64,000 nt of DNA from Gautieria morchelliformis (lineage: Eukaryota > Basidiomycota > Agaricomycetes > Gomphales > Gomphaceae): assembly GCA_015179125.1 (NCBI GenBank), contig WHVA01000395.1, positions 1 to 64,000 on the forward strand. Reading direction: 5' to 3'. Below, one piece after another: positions 1 to 12,074 of this stretch. Numbering within the stretch: position 1 is the first letter of the stretch; every line of letters begins with the position of its first letter. Position numbers and translations under genes: made by a program. Under the pieces are notes generated by a model. The model saw only the letters and a program-made list of their open reading frames with translations, made no database searches and had not been told where the DNA came from.

Positions 1-797
1 CAGGTCTACTTACTTACCTTGCTCAGTGGATTGGATACGCCTGGTTCCACATAAGATACGTTTGGCATCACCTATCTCGCTGTGAAGCGACTCGGACAAC
101 GTTGAAGAAGAAGAATGCAGCCACAACCCTTAAACTTTTTGAATGACGACACAAGCATGCCAAGGCTCACCCCTGACCAATACAGTGTATTCTGTGATAG
201 CCGCCGTTGATTACCAGGAAGAGCGCCGACACCAGCGTCCCATATGGGAGCATGGCGACGTGGCATGCGATCTGAGAGTGCTATGCCACAGCCTGCAGCG
301 AAAGCAGACAATGGCGCTGGCGAGGTTCAGTACAAATTGCTGGTGGTTATCATAATCTTTATTAGTATGTGATCAGTATTCGTGCAAGCGACGCCCACTG
401 CAAGCAATTTACCGAGACTGGAGTAAATTTCTAAGTTGAAGTAGCCTAACTGATCATATCCATAATACATTGACAAGGGTCAGTGACAAAAGTATGCATC
501 AGAAGGCACGTAACTCTTGTGGCGCCGCATCGTCAGGTTCCTCCAGGCGTGGCTGCTTAATACTTTCTGTAAACTTTACCGCCCACGCCTGGTTTGTTGT
601 CACCGAAGTATGGTCAGTGCGCAATAACTTGAATTGTCGGGTTACGAAAGTCACTTTGCAGTACCACCGTAAGAAGCAATTGGACCATTGATAGACACTT
701 ATTTGGGTCTTGGGAAATCATCAGGACGTACAAGGTCGCGTAAGGCAGGATGTGTCGAAATTGACATGTAGAAACCAAGTAGGGCCCAAGTATAACA
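1..797. other. No gene recognised
   Basis: Only short open frames on both strands. None has a signal peptide, known motif or convincing splice structure. I see no repeat or transposon end here. Confidence 0.4.
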
Positions 798-1611
798 TCA
801 ACTAGATCCGATGCGGCGCTGTAGAGCCAGAAACCCGCTCAAAAGTATATCCTCAGTGTTTTGCGGGCGTTCTCCTTCCTGCGCCATCTCCTCGTCAGCT
901 TCCTCCGGGCGGGTAAGCGGTCCGTACGCTATGTTCGGGATGGTTTGAGCATCAGAATGAGTTGGTCCGGCCACCTCCAGAGGAATCCAAGCTAGGTCAG
1001 GCGCGGGGAAGTCACGAAAGCTAGAACTACCAGCAGAATCAAAGTTGGGGTGGGAGTCTTGAATATTGCCGCCAGGTGTGACAGGGGACACTGGCGTCCA
1101 AGCATCCGATGGATACGGTAGATACGGAGAGGCAGAGGCTCCCTCACTGTCGAATTGCATTGTCCCATGATGGTCCAGCGATCCATATACTTCTTGAGTG
1201 CTTACATTACCACCACGAATCGGATTTTGAGACTCAGCCCATCGAAGGTAAGCTACCAGAGGTGCACATTTGACCCAGTGGGAAGAATTATCCAGGGAAA
1301 AGTAGATGTGATGCCAGAGCTGAGGAGGCAGCATCTACTCGGTGTGGGCTTAACGTAGGCAGGGTGTAATCTTTATTGGCGGCACTTACGAATTGGCGAT
1401 ACGCTTTAAGCTGTGACACCGACACGTCTATAGGACCAAGATCACGTATCGAGTCTGATCTAACCTCAAAGTCCATGAATAGTCGCAAAGGCTGAAGTCG
1501 ACACCATTGGCCAACTGTATCTGCGGAAAAGAAGGGTACACCGCAGACTCGACCATCTGCGGTGTATATGGGGCCATTGACACGACCCACTAAAGCTGGA
1601 AATGCCTTCAT
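798..1611 (-). CDS. Hypothetical protein, two exons, 252 aa
   Basis: Two open frames join cleanly through a 55-nt intron at 1389-1335 (GTAAGT donor, TAG acceptor, phase 0). Exon 1 (1611-1390) gives 74 residues and exon 2 (1334-798) gives 178. The N-terminal part is mixed alpha/beta in character. The C-terminal half is rich in Pro, Ser and Asp and ends in an acidic, Glu-rich tail. I recognise no domain and infer no function. The ATG at 1611 has an in-frame stop 12 nt upstream. However, a possible CTAACAG acceptor lies just before it, so an additional 5' exon cannot be excluded. Confidence 0.5.
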
Positions 1612-2066
1612 TGCTGTTAGCTATGCTGCCGAAATATAAGTGCGAAAAGGGAACACACGTAGTCACGAAACTCTAATATATCGCCGAGGGTAAACCGTTC
1701 AATTTCGGTAATTTCGTCAACATCGAGGGCAGTGCCATTCATCGTCAAGTAAGAGCACAAAGTAGGAGGGCCTTGACAGTCGACGCATGCTAGGAAATTT
1801 TCACATCACCGCCTATCCTCGCCAAATTGGCGGGATCAAATCTCTATTTAGATGCGCCTAAGTATAACGTTTTCAATCTCCTCTTTACATAAATGCTTAT
1901 TGTTTTAACGACAATGGCCTCGCGTCCACTTCCCTTTTGTTCGAGTCTGGAAGTATATAGGGCTTGCAGATGATTCCCATCCCCCAGTCTCACGCCCGTT
2001 CCTTTCTAGAGAGCCCGGTGCTCCTTCATTATTATCACTTACGAGCCTCTGCGAGCCTCTATCGTC
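1612..2066. other. Intergenic region between divergent genes
   Basis: Holds the 5' flanks of the unknown gene (-) and the CBM19-like gene (+). A TATA-like box serves the latter. Nothing else recognised. Confidence 0.5.
1954..1960 (+). promoter_or_regulatory. TATA-like box of the CBM19-like gene
   Basis: A TATATAG motif about 107 nt upstream of the ATG at 2067, followed by a pyrimidine-rich stretch. This is usual for a fungal core promoter. Inferred from position only. Confidence 0.45.
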
Positions 2067-3288
2067 ATGTCGCCCATTACTCGCACTCTTCTTTTCTCCC
2101 TCATCACTCCATTCGTTACGGTTCTTGGCGCGCCAGCAGTCGATGCCAACTCTTTGAGGCAAAATGGCTTATCCGCGCAGCAACTCAACGCACAGTTTGC
2201 GTCGCTCAAGAAGACTGATTCATGTCAAGGTGGGGAGAAGCTGTGTTTTATATATGCATGTCTGATTCAGTTGTTGCTAGGCTCCGACATGGCTTGCGTC
2301 GAAGGTTCCTTTGCCCAGTGTGTTGGTGGCAAGTGGCAAACCACACAGTGCGCTGGCGGGACGCAATGCTTTGCTCTACCACTTTTGAACAAAGTGGGAA
2401 CAGTAAGTTTCAGAGCCACCCTTCTTTTCTTTACCTAATAGCTTCTTCCTGTAACAGTCGATTACCTGTGACACACAAGCCGATGCAGTGACTCGTATTA
2501 ACCAGACAGGAGCCTCAGGCGGGCTCACTGGGTCAGGATCTCCAGCGCAAGATTCAACTGATTCGACGTCCGGCAACAACTGTACGGACCCTGGCTCCAA
2601 CCCCACCTCTTCCTCTGGTATTTCAAACAGCGCAAATTCCGCTGTGAATGCCGCTAGTACGGACACTGGGTTAGGCAGCTCAAGCGTTGCCTCAGGAGCC
2701 GATGCTTCGGGCACGTCTGCACCTACCGGTTGTGGCTCTGCTGCAACGGTGACAGTGACAGTCACCGCTTCATCTGTCAGCTCTGTCTTCAGCACCACAC
2801 CCTTCAGTGCCGCCCCGACACGCAGTCCCACCTTGGCGTCAGGCTTTACTCTCCCACCTACTTCTGCCTCCGATTTGTCTGGTGCGACTCCCACATCGGG
2901 CTCCACTGCTCTCGCCAGCAACGGGACAGACGTTGCCTCACCCGCCCCCACCGACATTACTAACGCGACATTTACGCTTTCTCCCTCCTCTGCCTCAGCA
3001 TTCCTCTCCTCCCTCTCGGCGGCAAACTCGGGCGTTACGGTCAGCGCAGTTGGACAGTCCGCCGCGACTGATTCTGTCCCTTCATCTATCCCCGGGGCCA
3101 ATGCTACTGCTGCTGCCTCGCAGAGCTCCTCCAATATCAGCCTCAGCTTTTTCTCCACATCACTGCCGAGTGCCGCTGCAAGCGCGAGCACAGCGTCATC
3201 TCTTGTGGCCACGGCCAGCACCAGTGCCCCGGCAAGCGGATACGGTGGAACCGGGTACCGAGTTCGCCGTTTGGTGCCGTTGCCTTGA
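2067..3288 (+). CDS. Secreted CBM19-like (chitin-binding type) protein with Ser/Thr-rich tail
   Basis: Three exons, 2067-2229, 2281-2402 and 2458-3288, with introns of 51 and 55 nt, give 371 aa. Residues 1-21 form a signal peptide (hydrophobic FSLITPFVTVLG, then AP). A Cys-rich module follows at about residues 50-110, with the order CQGS, ACVEGSFAQC, GGKW, QCAGGTQC, ALPL and GTSITC. This is the pattern of carbohydrate-binding module 19, known from yeast chitinase. The remaining 250 residues are Ser/Thr/Ala-rich and probably heavily O-glycosylated, with TVTVTVTA-type stretches. A wall-associated or wall-binding role is inferred. Odd point: the last few codons (GYRVRRLVPLP) are basic, whereas the frame two bases over reads PSSPFGAVALTGYW, a hydrophobic GPI-like tail. 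A one-base indel or unrecognised splice near 3245-3260 is possible. Confidence 0.72.
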
Positions 3289-3642
3289 CAGGATATTGGA
3301 CTTTAAGTGTGTTCGAGCAATCAATGTATCGCTAGATTATCCTTATCCTACCTTTGCATTATCAATGTCATAGACTCATACTATAGTATTACCTCCGCGT
3401 ATTTCTTACGCTAATGGTAAACTGTCAGTGCGTAAAGCAAAAATTTACCTGTTTCTCCATGATTTGTGATCTTGAAAGCTGAATGAATTCTTCGTGCATC
3501 GACGCACCATGGGATTTTTCTAACGGCAGATTGACTGTTGCTCGCGTTGCATCACGTGACGCAGAAGGCAGGCGCTATAGAGACGCGACAAATATAGCGC
3601 CTGGATCGTGCGCGTATCTTGGACGTCCCCTCGTACCTTGGC
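3289..3642. other. Intergenic region, upstream flank of TPR-CHAT gene 1
   Basis: No gene. The last 40 nt before the ATG at 3643 (TTGGACGTCCCCTCGTACC) match the sequence upstream of the paralogue at 46937. The duplicated unit therefore includes the 5' leader. Confidence 0.5.
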
Positions 3643-6600
3643 ATGGACTATAACAGCGACATTCCACTCAGAGTACGTACTATCCGACAATGTCTGGCAC
3701 TGGGTTCGAACTTATGATTCAGGATGAGCACACTTTAGTACCAACCACCTTAGAATTAACCCTGCGAGATCGCCTCGATCCTGTACGCTACAGCGACTTT
3801 CCCGAGGTTTGCGCTAATGTCACCGTTCTATTAGGATGGTCAGATTCCCCAGAAAAACCCTGTTCAGACTGCTGCAGCTCCATCTGACGCCGACGATCGG
3901 ATAGAACGCGGCCATCTGGAAGGTCTGGAGGCCACAATTTCATCGTTCAGAGAAACACTTGTTCTGGAACATGCCCCGCATTCTGATCCAGCCACCTCCC
4001 TCCCCACCCTTGGAACACGATTCAACGAGTCTGCTGAACACGAACGCTTGAATTTTGCCATTTCACTTTACCGAGAGGAACTCCACCTGCGACCCGCACC
4101 GCATCCTGGCCGATCAACCTCCCTCAACGACATCGCAACTGCGCTCTCGACACGATTTGAGCAGTTCGGTCGACATGAAGACTTGCAGGAGGCGATTTCA
4201 TTCCACCGAGAGGCGCTCGAGCTGCTCCCTGCAACGCATCCTGATCGATCTACCTCCCTCAACAACGTCGCAAAAGCGCTCTCGACATGGTTTGAGCAGT
4301 CCGGTCGACACGAAGACCTGGAGGAGGCGATTTCATTGTATCGAGAAGCACTCGAGCTGCTCCCTGCACCGCATCCTCTCCGATCCACCTCCCTCAACAA
4401 CATTTCAGCTGCTTTACGGACACAATTTGAGCAGTCCGGTCGACACGAAGACCTGGAGGAGGCGATTTCATTGTATCGAGAAGCACTCGAGCTGCTCCCT
4501 GCACCGCATCCTCTCCGATCCACCTCCCTCAACAACATTTCAGCTGCTTTACGGACACAATTTGAGCAGTCCGGTCGACACGAAGACCTGGAGGAGGCGA
4601 TTTCATTGAATCGAGAAGCACTCGAGCTGCTCCCTGCACCGCATCCTCGCCGATCCACCTCCCTCAACAACATTTCAGCTGCTTTACGGACACGATTTGA
4701 GCAGTCCGGTCGACACGAAGACCTGGAGGAGGCGATTTCATTGAATCGAGAAGCACTCGAGCTGCTCCCTGCACCGCATCCTCTCCGATCCACCTCCCTC
4801 AACAACATTTCAGCTGCTTTACGAGCACGATTTGAGCAGTCCGGTCGACACGAAGACCTGGAGGAGGCGATTTCATTGAATCGAGAAGCACTCGAGCTGC
4901 CCCCTGCAACGCATCCTGATCGATCCACCTCCCTCAACAACGTCGCAAATGCGCTCTGGACACGGTTTAAGCAGTCCGGTCGACACGAAGACCTGGAGGA
5001 GGCGATTTCATTGCATCGAGAAGCACTCGAGCTGCGAGCTGCACCGCATCCTCTGCGATCCAGCTCCCTCAACAACGTCGCAAATGCGCTCTCGACACGG
5101 TTTGAGCAGTCCGGTCGACACGAAGACCTGGAGGAGGCGATTTCATTGTATCGAGAAGCACTCGAGCTGCTCCCTGCACCGCATCCTGGCCGGTCCAGCT
5201 CCCTCAACAACATCGCAAATGCGCTCTCGACGCGGTTTAAGCAGTCCGGTCGACACGAAGACCTGGAGGAGGCGATTTCATTGCATCGACAAGTACTCGA
5301 GCTGCGACCTGCACCGCATCCTGGCCGATCCACCTCCCTCAACAACGTTGCAAATGCGCTCTCGACGCGGTTTGAGCAGTCCGGTCGACACGAAGACCTG
5401 GAGGAGGCGATTTCATTGTATCGAGAAGCACTCGAGCTGCTCCCTGCACCGCATCCTGGCCGGTCCACCTCCCTCAACAACGTTGCAAATGCGCTCTCGA
5501 CGCGGTTTGAGCAGTCCGGTCGACACGAAGACCTGGAGGAGGCGATTTCATTGCATCGAGAAGCACTCGAGCTGCGACCTGCACCGCATCCTCTCCGATA
5601 CAGCTCCCTCAACAACGTTGCAAATGCGCTCTCGAAATGGTTTAAGCAGGCCGGTCGACATGAAGACCTGGAGGAGGCGATTTCATTGCATCGAGAAGCA
5701 CTCGAGCTGCTCCCTGCACCGCATCCTGGCCGGTCCACCTCCCTCAACAACGTTGCAAATGCGCTCTCGACACGGTTTGAGCAGGCTGGTCGACACGAAG
5801 ACCTGGAGGAGGCGATTTCATTGTATCGAGAAGCACTCGAACTGCTCCCTGCACCGCATTCTCTCCGATCCACCTCCCTCAACAACGTTGCAAATGCGCT
5901 CTCGACACGGTTTGAGCAGGCCGGTCGACACGGAGACCTGGAGGAGGCGATTTCATTGTATCGAGAAGCACTCGAGCTGCTCCCTGCACCGCATTCTCTC
6001 CGATCCACCTCCCTCAACAACATCGCAAGTGCGCTCTGGACACGGTTTGAGCAGTCCGGTCGACACGAAGACCTGGAGGAGGCGATTTCATTGCATCGAC
6101 AAGCACTCGAGCTGCTCCCTGCACCGCATCCTCTCCGATCCACCTCCCTCAACAACGTTGCAAATGCGCTCTCGACACGGTTTGAGCAGGCCGGTCGACA
6201 CGGAGACCTGGAGGAGGCGATTTCATTGTATCGAGAAGCACTCGAGCTGCTCCCTGCACCGCATTCTCTCCGATCCACCTCCCTCAACAACATCGCAAGT
6301 GCGCTCTGGACACGGTTTGAGCAGTCCGGTCGACACGAAGACCTGGAGGAGGCGATTTCATTGCATCGACAAGCACTCGAGCTGCTCCCTGCACCGCATC
6401 CTCTCCGATCCACCTCCCTCAACAACGTTGCAAATGCGCTCTCGACACGGTTTGAGCAGGCCGGTCGACACGGAGACCTGGAGGAGGCGATTTCATTGTA
6501 TCGAGAAGCACTCGAGCTGCTCCCTGCACCGCATTCTCTCCGATCCACCTCCCTCAACAACATCGCAAGTGCGCTCTGGACACGGTTTGAGCAGTCCGGT

Positions 6601-9600
6601 CGACACGAAGACCTGGAGGAGGCGATTTCATTGCATCGACAAGCACTCGAGCTGCTCCCTGCACCGCATCCTCTCCGATCCACCTCCCTCAACAACATCG
6701 CAAGTGCGCTCTGGAGACGATTTGAGCAGTCCGGTCGACACGAAGACCTGGAGGAGGCGATTTCATTGTATCGAGAAGCACTCGAGCTGCTCCCTGCACC
6801 GCATCCTCTCCGATCCAACTCCCTCAACAACATTTCATCTGCTTTACGGACACGATTTGAGCGGTCCGGTCGACACAAAGACCTGGAGGAGGCGATTTCA
6901 TTGCATCGAGAAGCACTCGAGCTGCGAGCTGCACCGCATCCTCTCCGATCCCGCTCCCTCAACAACGTCGCAAATGCGCTCTGGACACGGTTTAAGCAAT
7001 CCGGTCGACACGAAGACCTGGAGGAGGCGATTTCATTGCATCGACAAGCACTCGAGCTGCTCCCTGCACCGCATCCTGGCCGATCCAACTCCCTCAACAA
7101 CATCGCAAATGCGCTCTCGACACGGTTTGAGCAGGCCGGTCGACATGAAGACCTGGAGGAGGCGATTTCATTGTATCGAGAAGCACTCGAGCTGCTCCCT
7201 GCACCGCATCCTGGCCGATCCACCTCCCTCAATAACGTTGCAAATGCGCTCTCCACACGGTTTGAGCAGTCCGGTCGACACGAAGACCTGGACGAGGCGA
7301 TTTCACTGCATCGAGAAGCGCTCGAGCTGCTCCCTGCACCGCATCCTCTCCGATCCACCTCCCTCAACAACATTTCAGCTGCTTTACGGACACGATTTGC
7401 GCAGTCCGGTCGACACGAAGACCTGGAGGAGGCGATTTCATTGCATCGACAAGCACTCGAGCTGCTCCATGCGCCGCATCCTCTCCGATCCACCTGTCTC
7501 AACAACGTTGCAAATGCGCTCTGGACACGGTTTGAGCAGTCCGGTCGACACGGAGACCTGGAGGAGGCGATGTCATTGCATCGACAAGCACTCGAGCTGC
7601 TCCCTGCACCGCATCCTGGCCGATCCTACTCTCTGAACAACATCGCAGCTACTTTGGAGAGACGGTTTGAGCAGTCCGGTCGACAAGAAGACCTGGAGGA
7701 GGCGATTTCATTGCATCGAGAAGCACTCGAGCTGCGACCTGCACCGCATCCTCTCCGATCCAGCTCCCTCAACAACGTCGCAAGTGCGCTCTTGACACGG
7801 TTTGAGCAGTCCGGTCGACACCGAGACCTGGAGGAGGTGATTTCATTGCATCGACAAGCACTCGGCCTGCTCCTTGCACCGCATCCTGGCCGATCCACCT
7901 CCCTCAACAACCTCGCAAGAGCGCTCTGGACACGGTTTCAGCAGTCCGGTCGACACGAAGACCTGGAGGAGGCGATTTCATTGCATCGACAAGCACTCGA
8001 GCTGCTCCCTGCACCGCATCCTTTCCGATCCACCTGCCTCAACAACGTCGCAAATGCGCTCTGGATACGGTTTGAGCAGTCCGGCCGACACGAAGACCTG
8101 GAGGAGGCGATTTCATTGAATCGGGAAGCACAAGGTTTACTTGCGGCTGGTCATCCCTCAACCTGCTACGTTTCATCAAACCTCGGGGATATATTTATGA
8201 GAGTATACACCCACTCTAATGACTCAGGAGTTTTCCAGAGTGCCATGGATGCTTTTCGGAAAGCAGTGGCATGTGAGACCGCCCCTGTATCTCGACGCTT
8301 TCGTGCAGCCAAGGCATGGGCACGTCATGCAGATTCTAGGCATGATTCGGCTTTGGACGCATATCAGGCTGCAATCGAGCTTCTACCCCGTCTGGCAATG
8401 CTAGGCCTGGATTTGTCTTCACGCCAACAAGCCTTGACATCCGGTACTGATGGCTTGGCTTGCGCGGCGGCTGCTTGTGCAATTGACTCGGGTCAGTTTG
8501 AGAGGGCAGTCGAGCTACTAGAAGAAGGCCGTGCAGTATTTTGGTCGCAGGCCCTGCAGCTTCGTACGCCGATGTCTGACCTTCGTAAAGTAGCACCAGA
8601 GCTTGAGGAAACACTAAGAGACATTTCACTCGCGCTTGAACAGGGCTCGCTCCGGGATGTGTCACGGGACATGTCCGATAACTCGCAGCAAAAGACGTCA
8701 ATGGAGCGCGAGGCGGTTCGGTTACATCGTCTCAACGACAAATGGCTGGCAACGCTGGAAGAGGTGCGCCAGTTGGAAGGCTTTGAAGATTTCTTGCGCC
8801 CACGGCGAATCTCCACACTGCTGGGTGCAGCAGTCGAGGGCCCGGTGGTCATCCTCAATGCGAGCAAGGCTGGGTGCGCTGCTTTAATATTGACATCATT
8901 GAATGGTGTCCAGCATGTGCCACTGGCACTGACTTTTGCTAATGTGACTGTACTCGTGGATCTCATGCGAATTGCCACTGTACCTGGCCATCGAGACCTG
9001 ACCAGTTCTGTATCTATTCGCGCGCACATTGAAGGCTTTCTCCAACAGATTCTACCTTCTACTACCCAACAGCTCATGAGGCCGAGTTTGGAGAGTCGAG
9101 ACATGACACGAGTTCAAACCCATCATCAATATAATGACTTCCAAATGGTCTTGGCTGTGCTGTGGCTGTTAGTGGTAAGACCTGTTTTTCAATCCCTTGG
9201 TTTAGAGGTCAGTTGTGTCTCATGTCACCACTGTTTCTTTATACTCAAGCTCATCCCTATTTGCAGAAATCTGATACACTACCCAGCTTGTGGTGGTGCC
9301 CCACTGGGCCTTTTACTTTCCTTCCAATACATGCAGGAGGAATTTATAATTCTGGGGAGCCACAGTGTGTTTCTGACTATGTGGTTTCATCATACACTCC
9401 CACCATTACTGCACTTATCAGTGATGTGCCTGTTTCTGACCCCTTCAAGGTGATGGCAGTCATTGAACCCAACACACCTGGCCAAAGTAGGCTTCAATAT
9501 ACCATTGATGAGCTGCAAAGGATAGAAAGCCATGTTCCAGAGAAGGATTTGATCAAGTTCCAGTCTGCAAATGTGGAAGAAGTTGTTTTGCACCTCCCTA

Positions 9601-10099
9601 CCACATCTATTGCCCACTTTGCATGCCATGGGCAACAACATCCGGAGAATCCACTTGAAAGTGCCCTGATGCTTCATAATGGCCCACTTAAGGTGTCTCA
9701 AATAATGCAGCAGCCCACACCTAATGCACGACTGGCCTTCCTTGGTGCATGCCAGACCGCCATGGGTGATAAGACTCTTCCTGATGAAGCGATCCATCTT
9801 GCTTCAACGCTGTTGTTTGCTGGGTTTCGAAGAGTTGTTGGAACCATGTGGTGAGTTGACCTGATTAGCCCCATATGCAGTGTCTGATGGTTTCTAGGTC
9901 TATTTCCGATGAGGATGGTCCAAAGGTTGCAGATGCATTCTACAAATACCTCTATAGAAAGAAGCCATCCAACATTGCAGACACGTTTCAACCTGATACC
10001 AGGGAGGCTGCCCGAGCCCTCCATGTTGCCATTGACAAGTTGCGTGCTGAGGGGGTCACATTCAAACGTTGGGTTCCATTTATCCATATGGGGAGGTGA
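3643..10099 (+). CDS. Giant TPR-CHAT protein, copy 1 (about 2,073 aa)
   Basis: Five exons: 3643-3676, 3754-3782, 3835-9207, 9267-9850 and 9898-10099. The total divides by three and every junction keeps frame. The ATG and the 52-nt second intron (3783-3834, TTAG acceptor) have counterparts in copy 2. The first intron, 3677-3753, is the weakest call; a start at 3690 is the alternative. Two degenerate units precede 30 in-register 45-residue tetratricopeptide units (consensus GRHEDLEEAISLHREALELL, then PAPHPLRSTSLNN-ANAL-TRFEQS). A helical linker leads to a C-terminal CHAT domain, a caspase-clan protease fold. The expected His (in HFACHG, about residue 1933) and Cys (in GACQTA, about 1974) are present, so activity is plausible. 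No NB-ARC or other ATPase is seen. Cytosolic location is inferred from the lack of a signal peptide. The role is unknown; TPR-CHAT proteins elsewhere are linked to regulated proteolysis and defence. Confidence 0.85.
4168..8217 (+). repeat. TPR array 1: 30 tandem 135-bp units
   Basis: The GGTCGACA-type unit start recurs at exact 135-bp steps from 4168 to 8083, with no length change in any unit. Units differ by few bases, mainly in a short variable patch (codons for the Y/H/N-REAL and the ALELL/ALELR positions) and in the second helix. Because of the homogeneity, long antisense and frame-shifted open frames also run through the array. These are shadows. Confidence 0.95.
5881..6690 (+). repeat. 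Higher-order repeat: 270-bp dimer of TPR units, three copies
   Basis: A two-unit block recurs at 5881, 6151 and 6421. Its first unit carries QAGRHGDL and PHSLRS, and its second carries ALWTRFEQS and LHRQAL. The three copies appear identical by eye, which implies very recent unequal exchange or slippage inside the gene. Confidence 0.9.
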
Positions 10100-10229
10100 G
10101 GCCAGGGGAGGTCATGAATGCAACTATATGCCTTCCTGTTCTCATGTGTGGTGGCATGTAATTTATCAGCTGTAGTGTATAAGTGAATGCCGCAGTATTA
10201 ATGAATACAGAATGAGTCTCAGGCATAAA
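10100..10229 (+). other. 3' flank shared with TPR-CHAT copy 2
   Basis: About 130 nt after the stop codon are nearly identical to 52755-52884. Similarity stops abruptly after GAGTCTCAGGCATAAA in both places. This marks the right edge of the ancestral duplicated unit, or the probable extent of the 3' UTR kept by selection or conversion. Confidence 0.7.
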
Positions 10230-10361
10230 AGTAGAATTTCTGCCAACTTCTTGTTGGCCTGAATTGCCATATCATTGGTCCCATGGAGGAAGCCATAATA
10301 GATTCCTTGACGGCAACCTTGTCTTTGACGCAACCACAAATAGTTGAATGACACTCCAGGA

Positions 10362-10392
10362 TCTGGTGCCAATCAGCCTGATTGGCACCAGA
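10362..10392. repeat. Perfect 31-nt palindrome beside a Gypsy LTR
   Basis: Two 15-nt arms (TCTGGTGCCAATCAG and its reverse complement) surround one base, four bases before the LTR start at 10397. It could be a junction of inverted element ends. No function is assigned. Confidence 0.6.
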
Positions 10393-10396
10393 GGCA

Positions 10397-12063
10397 TGTT
10401 AAGACCCTGGAAAACAGGGTGTCCCCTGACAGACCTGTTCCTGAGTCCAGAGCCAAGATCGAGGCCTCAGCTCTTGCTCGGAACCCTTCTCGGCTTAAAT
10501 TGGGTTTCCATCGGTCCATCATTCACCCTGACTTCCTTCCTAGATAATCCTATTCCATCTCTGATGATTGTCTGTCTACCCTTCTTCCTGCTCGATACGG
10601 GCATTGATGCACTCTTTCCATTCCTTGAAATTAGTATATAAACCCCCCGTCATGTATGCTAAATCCTCGGTTCTGATATCAACTTAGATCCTCATATCTT
10701 CCTCTCCTTTGTCTGATCTCATTTCCAAACCTTGGCTTGAAGCTGAATCTGTTCCCGAGCCTGTTTCCCAAATTTAGGGTGGAACACTGTAGTGGGCACA
10801 ACCTATGAAGTTGAAGCCAAGCCCCCTGTTTCTGAACCTCGGCTTGGACCTCAGGTTAAGTCTTAAGTACAACTTACATTCTTAACAGTATATCAGAACT
10901 CTCCACACACAGTTGTTCGATATGCCTATTGCTAGATCTTGCACCTGTGCCCATGGTAGCCATGTTACTCCGACCATAGAGGCCCGCCAGGCACAAAGTG
11001 CTTCAAACCAGCCCAAAAACCCCTCATTCCGTCACCGTTACAATAACCCCCCTCCATCTTTGAACTTGTCTCAGCACCGAGTCATTGGTGCTAGTCACGG
11101 ATGTATCAGCAAGGTTCTCGAAGATCCCCGTGGTGAGTCCCCCCACCTGAGTGACCCTGGTGGTGGTGGCCATGATGGTGGCCATGATTCCAGTTCCGAG
11201 CACAACTCTGATCCTGATGCAGAGGCCCCGAGACCAAACCCCAACTCAAATGCAGCGGCAGACAGTGAGGAACAGGTTGGGTGCCATATGCTTGCAGCTT
11301 TGGAGAAGCTCACTGACAATGGACTTGGTGGAGGAGACCACGCCAATTCAAAAGCTAAGCTTTGGGAGCCTGACCAATTTGACGGTTCAGACCTGAAGAA
11401 ACTCTGAGGTTTCCTTCTCCAGTGCACATTGAATTTCCATGCCAAATCCATGCCAAACCCCAAGCTTTCCCAGATGGTTCTGTGAAAGTGAACTACATTC
11501 TGTCCTTCCTGAAAGGGATGGCTCTGGATTATTTCAAGCCCTTCCTTACTGACACACCAATGAGCCCATATAGGCCTCAGATTATGGCATTTTCATGGAA
11601 GAGCTTTATCTGAACTTCAACCCCTACAATCAGGCTGCCGATGCCGAAGTTGAGCTCGAAAACCTCGTCATGAAGGACAGTCACAAGGCAACTCGGTTTT
11701 TGTCAACTTTTACAGGCTTGCATCCATGCTTCAGCACAATGGTTCAGCTTTGCATCACTGAGCATATCTTGCTCTGCTGAAGCAAATCAAAGACAAAATG
11801 GTGCATTTCAACAAACCCTGAACCCTTGATGACCTCTGAGATCTTGTCCAGAAAATCAACCAAAGGTATTGGGAACGAAGTCTCTCACGAGACCCACACT
11901 GCACCCAAACCTGAGGCCAAGGACAAGTCCAACCCAAACTGAGCTCCCCAGAACAATGACCAATGCCAAGGTCAAAGTTCCGGCAACTCCAATACCAATG
12001 CCAGTAATAATAATCAAGGCAAAGGCAAGGACAAGCCAAAAGGGAACAACATGTCCAAGGGTC
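10397..12063 (+). mobile_element. Gypsy-type LTR retroelement, 5' fragment (LTR plus gag remnant)
   Basis: An LTR of 491 bp (10397-10887) begins TGTTAAGA and ends TCTTAACA, with a TATATAAA box inside. It is followed by a decayed gag-like region recognisable by WEPDQFDGSDLKKL, SVKVNYILSFLKGMALDYF and AADAEVELENLVMKDSHKATRF. These are typical of agaricomycete Gypsy Gag proteins. No pol is present. The fragment is broken in several places and clearly old. A related LTR lies inverted at 15861-16308. Confidence 0.75.
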
Positions 12064-12074
12064 AGAAAATCCAC

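Noticed and set aside
2376-3221. 281-codon antisense frame over the CBM19-like gene
   Set aside because: Complement of a Ser/Thr/Ala-rich coding tail. It lacks its own promoter or motif and the plus strand has clear splice and signal-peptide evidence.
3807-3834. A 28-nt micro-intron in TPR-CHAT copy 1
   Set aside because: It would keep frame, but the 52-nt alternative (3783-3834) is of normal size, shares its acceptor, and has an equivalent in copy 2.
4068-7505. An uninterrupted antisense frame of more than 1,100 codons through TPR array 1, and a long plus-strand frame in another phase (4949-7636)
   Set aside because: The 135-bp unit length is a multiple of three, so any frame open in one unit stays open through the array. 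The translations are low-complexity (SSSSASRCNEIASSRSSCRPD) and mirror the real repeats.
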